64,000 nucleotides of DNA from Coriaria nepalensis (taxonomy: Eukaryota > Streptophyta > Magnoliopsida > Cucurbitales > Coriariaceae), in contig CP114495.1 of NCBI GenBank assembly GCA_027186245.1, forward strand, positions 7,370,501 to 7,434,500, written 5' to 3'. The first letter of the stretch is position 1, and every line of letters starts with the position of its first letter. Both the position numbers and the translations under genes were made by a program. The notes beneath the pieces were generated by a model, which worked only from the letters and a program-made list of their open reading frames with translations, searched no databases and had not been told where the DNA came from. Below are positions 24,108 through 35,277 of this stretch, piece by piece.

Positions 24108-25784
24108 TTACCGAATCCGGCTCAAATTTGAAAATGGCGGCTCGCGGCCAGCCTTAGTGGCAGCTGGCTTAGAAACTTCCGGAACACCAAAAACATTCCA
24201 GAACCTCAATGTCTCATCAGCTGCAGCCGTGGCCACGCTGCAACCATCTGGGCTCTGGGCCATGAAAAGTACCCTCGAAGAATGGCCCCTAAGCTCAGCC
24301 ATCTTAACCATAGAAGGATACTTCCAAAGAGTCAACTGATTCTCACTAAATCCATGTGAGCTAAGCAACTCCCTCTCATTTTTATTCCACAACAAGGCAC
24401 AAACCTGAGACCCCGTATCCACCGAGTTCAGACAAGCACCCGTGTGGGTGTTCCAAAATTTGATGCACCGGTCTCCTGCTCCGCCACCTGTTGCTAAAAG
24501 ATTTCCTTGGAAGGGGCACCAAGCTAGAGCCTTAACGGCCGAGGTGTGTTCTTCTAGTCTGTGGAGCCATTGTGTTGCGGAATTTGAAGAGGACATGGAC
24601 CGGTCCCATATGTGGAGAAGGTTATCATTCCCTCCGCTGGCTAATTGTTGTCCAGAAGCTGACCATTTGAGTCCGCATACTTCTTGCTCATGCCCTCGGT
24701 ATGTGTCCACTATATGGTCCCTGATTCGTACATCGTTATTTACGATTTTTCCATCCATACTTCCGGTTGTTAGAATATGATTGTTCCATGCTAGTGACCC
24801 CACCCTTAATCTATGTCCTCCTCTCAATGTTCTCAGCTGTAATAAGAGGAAAAAAGAAAAAAAAAATACATAAGAACAGGTAATCCCTTTGCTTTGCTCA
24901 AATTATAAATTTATCCCAAGTTGGTATTATATTTTGAAAAGAACGAACCTGCCGGTTAGATGCAGAGTCCCATAACTGAACTTCAGAATTGTTCAGCCCA
25001 ATGCCAATATGTTTACCGTCCGGGGCCCAACTAACGCTGGTAACAGGCCCTTCTTCTTCGTCAAAAGTGACCAATTCCGAAGTAGTTCCATCGGTTGCAT
25101 TCCACAAGTAAACAGAGTGTCCGAGAGCGATAGCAAGTACATTGCAGCTTCCCCAGTCCAGCAAATTCAGATAGTAATCATCAACCAGATCAGGAGCATC
25201 CAATGTCCTCTCAGAAGTCTATTAAAATTTTAAAATTAATTACTTAATTGATTAATAACAAATTAATTCATGAATCACAATACTAAGTAGAACAAAAAGT
25301 CTAATTAATTCTCTCTATCAAACCTGAGGTATGAGGCGGCGAGGTTTAACAGGTTTATCTTGATAATTGCAAGTAGTGGAGAAGTCATTCGGGTAGGGCT
25401 CAATTGGAGTTGGAGGCTTGTTCTTGAACGCGAGGATTCTGGTCCGGTTCATGTTAAAGACTTCTGCTAATTTCTTCTGATAGGCTTCTCTTGAAGGGGA
25501 ACTTACCGATGCAGAGTTATTATTTTCTTTACCTTTATTCCTCTGGGTGAGCATGTAGTGCGCATAATCGAAATCCATGGCGGATCTGTTCGGAATAAAC
25601 CTGTCCAACTGCGATTTCAAAAATCAAGAAACCGATAAGAACAGATTTTCTAGATTGTTTTTCAAAATTAGAAAATGTGGGTTTTGCTTGTTCTTACGTT
25701 TTCTGAGGAGCTTTTTCTTTGGAGAAACTGATCCTTAAGAGGGGTTTGTATCTTCTTCAAGGTTGAAGATGAACCTGCATCCAT
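24108..25784 (-). CDS. CDC20: CDC20, four-exon copy (APC/C activator, WD40)
   Basis: Four exons (25784-25698, 25608-25324, 25218-24949, 24836-24108) join in frame to 456 residues, the normal plant CDC20 length. The start ATG at 25784 opens [20 protein letters not shown] in an exon of its own. Exon 2 brings the C-box DRFIPNR (residues 31-37), KEN (56-58) and [17 protein letters not shown]. Exons 3 and 4 encode the WD40 propeller ([54 protein letters not shown]). The protein ends SNLSRIR, keeping the Ile-Arg tail that contacts APC3/CDC27. All intron phases are 0 and the splice sites are canonical. The gene converges on the intronless copy 2.35 kb away. By motif content this is the more conventional of the pair and the likelier main CDC20. 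Confidence 0.96.
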
Positions 25785-26110
25785 AATGTTAATTTGCACA
25801 AAAAAAAAAACCAAAAAAACAAAGAAAAAATGCAGAAGAGATAGAATCTAATAATGATTATAAAATGAGAAAGAAAAACAGAGAGTTAATAAATCGCAGC
25901 GACGAATGGGCACTTCTTGTTGCGTTTGAATGAATCGCAGAGAATGAGTGAGAGAGTGAGAGGGTGAGAGAGCCAGAGAGAAGAGATGTGAGATTGAGGA
26001 GAGGTCTGAGGGTTTTATATATTACCTGAGACGAATCCCAGATATGGGAAACGCATAACGGCTATAATTTTGATAGAGCCGTTGAAATAGAGTCTGACCC
26101 AAATGCTCTT
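25785..26110 (-). promoter_or_regulatory. Promoter and GA-rich leader of the four-exon CDC20
   Basis: The leader is CT-rich on the coding strand (GA-rich as written, about 25925-25990). Beyond it are two MSA-like cores: AACGG at 26058-26062 within CATAACGGCTATA, close to the MYB3R consensus, and CCGTT at 26080-26084. Such paired cores near the start are usual in G2/M-expressed plant genes (family knowledge); function here is inferred. Confidence 0.5.
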
Positions 26111-26894
26111 TATGAATTTAAAATGTTAATAGGGATCAATTTCACAAGCACGATGGATTATTTACAAACTATCCCTTCGACTATTACAAAACCAGAAATA
26201 ACTCCCCAAAAGTAAAAATTTTCTGATTATGATAGCTCATGTTTTATCCAATAGAATAGAGCCAACCACTTGGATTTGGAGTTTTGACTTTTGAAGTTGG
26301 AGTGCAAATGGGGTCGGAATCTATCCAGAGTGACCAGATTTAGAGGGGTCTAGATGAACGGGATCAGTCCCTCAAGATCTTGCCAGTCCCCACCCGCGGT
26401 GCAATTTTTCTTTGAGCTTGAACCCATTCTCCCTTTTTCTTTCCTCTTCTATCCTCTCCTAGATCTCCCATCTCCCATCTTCTTTCTCTAATTTTTCCAC
26501 ATTGATCTCTCCAAATTTTAGGCATTAATTAGAAAAATAACAACATCCATGACAATATTGGTAAAACGTATACTAAAGTAAATGTATTATTGAGAAAAAT
26601 TACATGATAAATAGATACTAAAAAATATTAAGAGGACCAAACTCAAATAAATCTTAGATAAAATAAGATGAGTCTACAATTATTCATATCAACTATCTGA
26701 TTAATGAGTCATCAAGTGGTCTATAATTGCTAATTTATCTCACTTTCTCTAAATTTTATTTAAGTTTAGTCTCCCAACTATTACCCATACATATTAATCC
26801 ATATATAGTTTAAATGAGATTTTCTAATTCTCATGATCGATTTCTTAGATCATGAAGTTGACGTGGCGCGATGACATAGCTTTCCACGTCAGAC
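26111..26894. other. Intergenic, no gene seen
   Basis: AT-rich spacer between the CDC20 promoter and the LINE remnant. A C- and T-rich patch at about 26400-26520 has no coding or structural signal that I can name. Confidence 0.5.
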
Positions 26895-27990
26895 AATAGT
26901 CTAGTTCTCCTTCTAGCTCTAGAACGTGGAAAGACATGGTGGAGGTTGTCCCCTCCTTTCTTGCTTTTCACATATGAAGTGTTGGGATCGGAATTGTTGC
27001 GGAGATGTTAGATTCTGAGGTTGAAGATTGCTCCTTTGCAATGGCTATGCAGAATAGGGCATGGTGCAACGTGGGTTTTGCTTCTGATCAAGAAGTTTTT
27101 ATCGAACAAGCCCTTCCCATGATTACTTCTAATAATGATGCTCGTGTTTGGTTTCCCTCTAGAGACGGTGTTTTCTCTGTTAAGTATGCCTAGCGTGCTT
27201 TGACAGAGGAAGATGGCTCATTATTTCATTTCTCTCGTCTTTGGGACATCCCTGGTCCTATGAAGATACAAATCTTTTGTTGGAAGGTTTTTCATAATGC
27301 CATGGCTGTCGATTGTAACCATAAGAGGATGGGCATTTCTTTGGCATCTTCCTGCTGCTATTGTCAAACCCGCGATGAAGAGACAGTTCTTCATCTCTTT
27401 ATTACAAGTGATATGGCCAAGAAAGTGTGGTCTTTCTTCAGCTCAACTTGCAGGATTTATTGTATTAACCAACCTTTGTTAGATCGGTTTCAAACCTGGT
27501 GGTCCGTGAATAATATTTCCAGAATGACGAGGAGAATTGGTTTTTTCATCCCTACTGCAATATGTTGGGAGCTATGGCTGGGGCGTAATAGGATGTTGCA
27601 TGAAGGGGTTGCCATGAACGCTAATGTCATTATTTCCAACGTTAAGAGATGGATTGTTGAAGTTTCTAATTCTCTTAATAAAAGAACGTCTGTTATGTTA
27701 TATGAGCGTGGTCTTCTTCATGGGCTGGATTGTGCTTCTAGGGCGGGTCCTCTTCGCTCGCCTATTATTTGCTCTTGGTCTCCTATTGTAGGCTGGTAAA
27801 AACTCACTACAGATGGATCGTTTGATCATGATACTGGGAATTCCTTGTGTGGTGGTATTATCAGGGATAGTAATGGAAATTTTTGTGCTGCTTTTCACCG
27901 AGTTCTCCAATGCTCTAATAGTTTCCAAGCTAAAGCGTTTAGTCTCTTCAACGGCTTGCAATATATCGGGTGCTTTATTCTAATTTAAGC
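26895..27990 (+). mobile_element. LINE (non-LTR retrotransposon) ORF2 tail: zf-RVT and RNase H, decayed
   Basis: In the + strand frame from about 27005, after one stop at 27191, comes LWDIPGPMKIQIFCWKVFHN, then a CCYC motif and HLF, the reverse-transcriptase zinc-binding domain (zf-RVT) at the C-terminus of plant LINE polyproteins. After a stop at 27797 the next phrase reads TDGSFDHDTGNS followed by GGIIRDSNGNFCAAFHRVL, the start of the plant-type RNase H domain with its Asp. The reverse transcriptase and endonuclease parts are missing, so the element is 5'-truncated, as is usual for LINEs. Several stops make it non-functional. No poly(A) tail or target-site duplication was identified. Confidence 0.85.
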
Positions 27991-28351
27991 TGTTTTTTTA
28001 TTGTTCATTGTATTTATGAAAGTTTCAAAGTTTCAAAGGTATATTATAATTTTGGTTTAAATTTTGATATTCATTATAGTTATATAATGTTTGGAGGTTT
28101 CGTTATGTGAAGTTTTGGAAGTTTAGAATACAGACTCAAATGGCAAGTTGGTAGTAATTCTAGACAAATCTCTAAGATAGATGTCAGCAAAGTTGAGCTC
28201 CGTCTTTCCCAAAGGACAATACCAAAAAAGATCTTCTATCAAAAAATGCACAGAAGAAACAAGACACAAGAACAAAAAGCATGGAAGGGAGGAAAAATCC
28301 AGTTAGATTTTAAATAGCACATGCTGGATTCTACAATTACCAAAGGTACTA

Positions 28352-30013
28352 CTACTTGCGGGTCCTTTTTCGACCTTGAGTACTAGAACTAGTTGGAACA
28401 TCCTTTGAAGTGCCCGTAAGATTCTTTGAAGATTCTTCTTCGCCCTTTTCTGCATCTCTGACATCATCAAAACTTTCAGTTTTGTCAGTGGAATACTCTT
28501 CTTCTTCTTCTTCTTTTACCAACTTCCCAGCAGTAATTTTCTGTTTCGAAAGCTGATCCCGAAGCTCTCTAAGTTTCGCTTTCTTTGAATTCAAGACAGC
28601 AAGAAACTAGAAGAAGCAAAGAAAATGCAGGTCAGATAGTTAAAATAACTATAAGATGTATTTATAATAACATTTTTACAGGGTTGAAAACGGACTAGAT
28701 TGAAGATGATTGACATTATTAAAGTGCGGACCTTTCCATATATTGCAGACTCAAACTCTGACTTCTCCAAGCTGATCTTCTCACTCTGATCTAAACACTT
28801 TTCTGCTTCCACCTTCAGCCTCTCAAATGATTGAGTTTTTATGACAACTTCTTCCTACAACACAGCAAAAGAAATAATCACACCAAAATCTAACAGAACA
28901 AACAAATAAACAGCTAGTTCCATACTAGCAATGCTATAACATACAAATCAATAAGCACCATACTACTCCCACACCCACCAAGAGAAACCAGTTAGAAGGG
29001 AGACAGACACAGGTCTAATTTTCAATAAAGCTGCTAAGAGGAAGAAAAAAAGTTCACACCTGTCTGACAAGACATTTGATTTAATAGATATATAGAGTAC
29101 TCTAGGGTCCACAGCTAAGAAACATATAAGCTTACAAACATGAGAAACGGATGTAAATATATATTCATAACAATGACCTGGTAAATTTAAGAGGTTGGTC
29201 CACAGCTGAGAAACATATAAGCTTACGATCATGAGAAAAAGATGTAAACATATAAGCTTACGATTTATAACCACGCCCTGGTAAATTTAAGAGCTTAAGT
29301 TGGTATAATGCACAATAAAACAGAAAGGATGCATAATATTACACTTAGCCTTATGTTAGCATTCATGAGGAAGTCCATTATTTCTATAGTCGTTTTCTTA
29401 CAATCCATTGCTGGTTGGCACTTCCATCGCCATTCTAGCTTCGTCCCTTCTTTCTCAAATGTCCAAGACAACTACATGACAACAAAAAGGAAAAGAAACA
29501 GTTCCTAGATCATAATTTAACCATCATCTTCATCAACAAGACAATGTTATTATAATCAGTGAACAATAAATTTTACCACATCTCTACAAGGAAAGAAGAG
29601 GAAAAATATTGATATTGAAAAAAGCACAACAAACCCTTTTATGCCCATTTCCAGCATCGGAGAAGCCATAGACAGAGCCAGGCTGTTGAAACCCTAAGTA
29701 GCGTTCAGCCAAGGAGACATAGTCGGATACCTCCTGGTCCCACTGCGTAGCGCGCTCTCTCACTTGCTCCCCACTCGCTATAAACCAAAAATCCGAATCC
29801 AAATCCAAATCCAAATTTCAAAACAGAAAAATAGAAATTACAGGTTGAAATTCAAGAATTTAGAAATGAAAAATTACGGTTGCAGATCCAAGCGTGGAGG
29901 CCATCGGTTATGTCGAGGTCAAATCGGGAAGGGAACCACGTCCCCTTAACGAAGAGAGGGTCGTTCTCGTTCGGAATTTCGAGCTTCAGGCACGTATGTC
30001 TCGTCGTCTCCAT
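28352..30013 (-). CDS. XRCC4: XRCC4, DNA ligase IV partner in end joining, 5 exons
   Basis: XRCC4 holds DNA ligase IV at broken ends in non-homologous end joining in the nucleus. Five exons (30013-29878, 29777-29635, 29471-29343, 28854-28732, 28606-28352) join in frame to 261 residues, close to the family length in plants. Exon 1 gives METTRHTCLKLEI and ends in HAWICN. Exon 2 gives WDQEVSDYVSLAERYLGFQQ, then PGSVYGFSDA. Exon 3 has LSWTFEKEGTKLEWRWKCQP, the end of the head domain. Exon 4 is the start of the coiled-coil stalk (EEVVIKTQSFERLKVEAEKC). Exon 5 carries LNSKKAKLRELRDQLSKQ and an acidic tail with STDKTESFDDVRDAEKGEEE, ending in a basic GRKRTRK that may be a nuclear signal. All junctions keep phase. 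Intron 3 contains a small tandem duplication. Confidence 0.96.
29106..29287 (-). repeat. 91-bp tandem duplication in XRCC4 intron 3
   Basis: A block starting GGTCCACAGCTAAGAAACAT at 29106 is repeated at 29197 with small differences, and both end near CCTGGTAAATTTAAGAG. The second copy contains an extra internal repeat of ACATATAAGCTTACGAT. It lies between exons 4 and 3 of XRCC4 and leaves both splice sites intact. Confidence 0.9.
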
Positions 30014-31102
30014 TTCGATTTTTCAGCGAATTTCACTAAATCCTTTTTCCTTCCCGCCTTTCAGAAACTTATAGAGGAAATTGAATCTTTGATTCGAGAG
30101 AAAATCAAATGCGATAACCTCATGATTTCAACCTCTGTTTCCTCAAATTGGTAAAGAGAACCCTAATTTTTAGTTCCCTCTATGCGTTTTCTGGAAGCTC
30201 GAAACATTCTCCATAATTTTACGGAATGATTCGATTCGGTATGTCAAAGTAAGCAACTGCTCTTTCCCTCCTCTCTCACATCTGCATTCCAAGGAGGCCG
30301 ATTTGATTTCATCCATGGCTCTATTTCGTTCTCTTAATAATATCTCAATTATTTATTTTGATAAAAAAAATCAAAGAAGTATCTCTTAACAAGAATAATT
30401 AAAAACATGATTCCCCTTAAATGTTAATTTATAAATTATATTTGATTTATTTTTCTCTTTTATAATTATGACTCTCTTCTCTCTTATTTTTCTATGAATA
30501 TTGACAATAGTCATTGATATTCGAACTTTTTGACTGATCGGGATTAAAAAGTTTGAATCCGACAAAAAAGATTTTTATTTATACCCTTTAAATCTAAATA
30601 TGAATCTAAAATCTAGGGATCAATATTCAATCTAAATTTGTATTTGAAATCTAGAGACCGATATTCGATCTATAAATTGAGAACTTAGATCGAGTTCTGA
30701 GTTCCTAATCCAAATCGAGTTCTCGATCTTATCTCAAATGGAGAAAACATTATATTATATTAGATTCACATGATAATTAACTTATAATTCACATGCTACT
30801 AATGTAACAAAACCCAATGATATGACAACATAATATGATCTGACGAGATATAGTGATGTGCTAATATATTTTTATGTTACAATACACAGTGATGTGACAA
30901 TATTATATATTATCACCATTCTATGGAGCGGAGGATTCATTCTACTTAAAAACTAACCATAAGACCATTCTACTTCACCGGAAAGCATTATACTTCATTA
31001 TTCTACTTCACCAAACATAACACCATTCTTAATTTTCACTTATGCTCACTCCAAATGGCTCTAAAGCATGACATTGATACTTAAACACTAATATCTGAAG
31101 GA
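30014..31102. other. XRCC4 promoter side and AT-rich spacer
   Basis: The first 250 bases are the likely leader and promoter of XRCC4. The rest is AT-rich with short diverged repeats (for example GAATCTAAAATCTAGGGATC and GAAATCTAGAGACCGATATTC near 30600-30665). No gene was found. Confidence 0.5.
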
Positions 31103-32277
31103 TTGACCATGAAAGCAGATTATGTGACCTTCGCTAATGTGTACCACCTAGAGTTTAAGTGTATTGACTATGCCTATAATTGGTATAATGGTTATGCAAG
31201 CGAGATTAGGTTTAGCATTCGTTGTGAAGACAGATGTATATGCAAGGGTACCACCATCGTAACAAGTAAAAAGTTCACATGCAATATCGACCATTTGGAG
31301 CTTTTGTGGGATTGAACCACCATAAGGAGAGAACCATTTTTGAGGCATGCCTACTTTTTGATGAGATAACAAAGACGTTCCAATGGTTATTCCATACATT
31401 TGTTCACTGTATGGGAGGTAAGACACCGATATCTCTATTCACGGGTCAAGACGCAGCTATGTCCGTTGCAATTCCCACTATTTTTCCGAACATAAATCAC
31501 TTCCTTTATGTGTGGTGTAAAAAATATTGGTGTACTTATAAAGAATAAATCTTTCAAAAAATATTAGAATATGCTTCTTTTCAACAACAAAATGGATGAT
31601 TTCGAGACCGAATGGTCTAAGATGCTAGATGTTTATGATCTTCATGAGAACTCATGACTCCAAAGAATATATGAGAGGCATCATAATTGGGTGCAAACAT
31701 ATGTGAGAAATGCATTTTGTTCTAGTAGAAGGACTACACAATTAAGTGAAAGGTTCAAAGCGCACCTACAACATTTTTTGAAGTCGAACATGAATATAGA
31801 CCAAGTCCTAAAAAGATTTAAAGCATCTTTGGATGACCTTCGATACAAGGAGATATAGTTAGATTTTACATTGAAGAACATTGTGGCCATTGAAAAAGTG
31901 AATGACTCATTCTCTATATATACCTACAAAGTATATATACAAAAAATATACGACTATTTCAACAAAGAGATGGGAAAGTTGAACTAGTTACATCAAGATG
32001 GTTACTGTGAGATTTTAGGTTGTAAACAAGTATTGTTGCACATTATAGCAATAACTCACATCACGACTGTTCGAGAACGAAGTAATATTATATCATGACG
32101 AACCAATATGGGTTTTATTTCTGCACGTGCAAAGTTTTTGAATATGTAAGCATTCCCTTTGCGCATATTATTCAAAGACTTAGACAGCTAAATCACTATG
32201 ACATACCAGAAGCATATATAGTTAGCAAATGGACGAGAAAGGCACGGAAAGGGTTTACGGAGTCTTACACACTATGA
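31103..32277 (+). pseudogene. FAR1-RELATED SEQUENCE / MULE transposase pseudogene
   Basis: Three parts of an FRS-type protein are visible in order. At 31103-31270 is a FAR1 domain (YAYNWYNGYASEIRFSIRCE, then KKFTC). At about 31280-31545, in another frame, is the MULE transposase core (RPFGAFVGLNHHKERTIFEA, FQWLFHTFVHCMGGKTP). At about 32095-32277 is a SWIM-like zinc finger (FYFCTCKVFEYVSIPFAHII) followed by the usual Ile-Pro and KWTRKARKG. The FAR1 part runs almost directly into the transposase core, so a segment is deleted, and the middle has in-frame stops (around 31655, 31855 and 31985). It is therefore a broken gene or dead transposon. FRS proteins derive from such transposases, so the two origins cannot be separated here. 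Confidence 0.85.
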
Positions 32278-32875
32278 CAAGACAGTGTGTAAACTGTAAA
32301 TAGCAGGTGTTCGAAGCAACTTCTGAAAATAACTTGAAATCATAAGACTCAGACTCAAAATCATAACTTGAAGTCAACAAGAGATCTAAACCTACAAAAT
32401 CATAAGACTCAAAATTAGTTCACATTGAAGCTTTGTATAGAATTACTAACTTGAAAATGTATCCGGATAAATTAGGATAAACTTGAAAACTTTGAAACCT
32501 CCAAATTTGAGTGATTTATAATTTAAATCTGAATTTGAATATTCATTATGGGTTCTTCATGCGAAGAACCATTTGGAGGTTTATTGGGGAAAAACAGAAA
32601 GGAGCAGGAGAATCCTTCTGAACATATTCTGTAAGCAAAAAATATTCCTCATACAAATTTTCTATAAGCAAAAAAAGTGCTTATTTCTTAGAGGGAAGGA
32701 AAAAAAGAAGAAGAAAGTTCTCTCATCCTTATTTGGGCAAGCCAAACCTAAGTTTGTGGACCCTACTATGATATTTGTCAACAAAAACCTGAGGCAAACC
32801 AAGGTTTCAACCCTACTACTCTCTTTCTCTCATCACCACTCTCTGATTCTCTCGAACCAATTCAGTAGCACATTC

Positions 32876-35277
32876 TTACTGTCCATCTTTCGGTATACAG
32901 TTCTCCGCTATTGGCTGCAAGGCAGTCCTCGTCTTTCCTCCGGCCTGAGAAAAGCAGTTAAATAAATATATCTTAAGATTCTGATTAAGGCAAAAAAAAA
33001 AAGAAAGTATAATCATTAAAGAGTGAGCTATTGAAATCTCACCTTACTGGTATCTTTTTCCCCATGGATCTTCTTTTTACTGATATTTAGCTCCTTAAGC
33101 TTCTTCCTCAGCTGCCTCAGGCTCAAATTCTCAATTCGCTTATCCAAAGCATTTTTGCTATTAACCTCTTCATCATTATCTGAAGCATCATCTGAAGCAT
33201 TTTTGCTATTAACCTCTTCATCATCATCTGAAGCATCATTATCTACCTTCAAAATAGTGGTGTTCTCTGTTTTATTCTCTTCCTCATCATCCGTCTTCAA
33301 GATTGCAGGTTTCTTGATTTCAACCGAAGAGCTTATAATAGTTGGACGAGGAAATTGGCCTGAAAGTTGGCCAATTGGAATGCTACTGGAATTGAAAGAA
33401 CCCATGGAAATTTCTTCTCCTTGCTTAACAGCAACTTCAATTAGATTATTAACATCATCTTCAACCTGGGTATGACTCGTCTGCTTCACATAATTTGAAG
33501 TCATGGAACCTTCTTCTTCCCTCACATTTATATCAACCAATTCTTCATCATCACTACTTGGATCCAATTCGGACGTTGTTTCTTCCGATTCTGTAATATC
33601 ATCAGAATCCTCTTCAACAATTTCTACATCTGACACTGAAAAAGATTCCTCCTTGTGATCATCATCCATTGTCTCATCAGATTCTTCTGCATCACCAACT
33701 GATGTGTTCAAACCAGAGTTTTCACTTACCAACTGATCTTTCATCTCAGCTGATGCCTCAATGCTTTCCGAATTCACATTCTCCTCTTCTTGATTCATAT
33801 ATTCTATACTGATCACCTCCATGTTCTCTAACTTGGAAGTCTCATATTGAGTCTCAGGTTCATCTTCAACTTCTGTTGCAGAAACATCATTAGGCCCTGC
33901 AAGTTGGATATTAATTTAGCCAAATATCATTCAAGATATTCAGTTACGGTAAAATGATAATCAGATTAAAGTATGCTGCTTACCCTCAATCACTTCATCT
34001 TTCAAAGCATTGTCCTCGTCCTTTTCCTCTTGCCAATTTTCAGGATTTTCCTTCAACATTTTAACCTCATTTGTATTGCTTCCATCACCAATATCAGCTT
34101 CCACTTCTTCCTCATTTTCTAGAGAGAACAAATCTTTGTTTGTATTTGAATCATCAGCCTTATCTGAATTGAATTCTGTTACAACCACATCCACCTAATA
34201 TCAGAAAACAACAAATTTAAAGAGGGAAAAAAAAAAAAAGTATTTCATAGGAGAAATCACAAACCACTTCTTTCAGGCATTTCTCCGATCACATTGCAAA
34301 CCTTTAACGGTTCAGTTTGTTCATTCCCCGTCAGGCACAAATTTTCCATTGTCTTCTCTAACATCCTTACTGACCTCCTTGTACTATAAACTCTCTGAAC
34401 AGAACTTTCTTCCTTTCTGGTTTCCGTCTTCCTCCTAGATGAGACCACAGTCACTCTTTTCTGGGTTTTAGGCGCAGCAGGAGTTTGGAGCAGATTTGAA
34501 TCATTGTTCTTTTCATTAGCAGCATTTTTTTCTGCACTTGTTGAGCTCGATCCATGGCTCAGTCGAGTCAGGGCCTGAGAGGTTTTTGGTTCTTCTTTGA
34601 CCCGCTTTCTCCGTGTAGAGGTTCTGTAAGCAGTACGAGAAATAGTTGGAGATCCAATTTCTAACTTCTCTGGCGATTCCTGGGGATTCGATTCGGATGG
34701 ATATTGCAACAAGTCTTCAAGCCCTTCCACCTATTGAATTAAAGTACGAGTAAAACAGAAAACAATTTTGTTACGATTCAGAAATCACAAGTTGTAATCA
34801 TCAAAGCATTTTCCACCCTTTCCATTTTCTACTAACCAAGCAGAAGAAAGAAGAAAAAAAAAAGGGACAAAAGTAACATTAAGAAAGAAATCAGAGTTTG
34901 TATCCATCAAACATTTTCCTACAAACCAAAAACAGAAAAAGGAAAAAGATAATAATAAAAAGAGAGAGAAAACTTTCAAACAAATCGAGATTGGAAAACA
35001 TAATCGGACCGCCTCAATCTTGAAATGATAATGTGAATATTGATTAAACTGAATCTAGTTGAAATTAAAATGTTCGTTCCTCCTCCATTATTAGAGGATC
35101 TCACCGATTACAGCTAAAAGAAGCGTAACAGATGGAAATAAAAGATTGATAGAAGAGGGTTACGTGTTGGAGAGCAGAGAGAGCGTCAGCCATGGCTACG
35201 TTGGTCATATTGGCAGGGATCTTGTTCTTCTTGCAGAGAGCTTGGAGCTCCTTCCTTGAAAGGTTGTGGAATTCCAT
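32876..35277 (-). CDS. Acidic plant protein with conserved N-terminal MEFHNLSRKELQALCKKNKI motif, 5 exons
   Basis: I recognise the type (an uncharacterised acidic plant protein) but not a function. Five exons (35277-35164, 34730-34302, 34194-33984, 33896-33043, 32944-32876) join in frame to 558 residues. The N-terminus (MEFHNLSRKELQALCKKNKI, then PANMTNVAMADALSAL) resembles a short SAP-like or lisH-like helical motif. Next is a basic, Ser/Thr-rich part (TAYRTSTRRKRVKEE, RRKTETRKEES, RRSVRMLEKTMENL), then a long very acidic part with a repeated DASDDDEEVNSKN phrase. A short conserved C-terminal part follows (LSLRQLRKKLKELNISKKK, then GKTRTALQPIAENC). Alternating basic and acidic regions suggest a nuclear, chromatin- or histone-contacting protein, which is inference. 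All intron phases agree. The leader upstream has a GA tract (about 35306-35326). Confidence 0.85.

Noticed and set aside
24079..25233. Open frames on the + strand across the minus-strand CDC20
   Set aside because: They are antisense shadows of strongly coding exons; their residue composition is not protein-like and they match no family.
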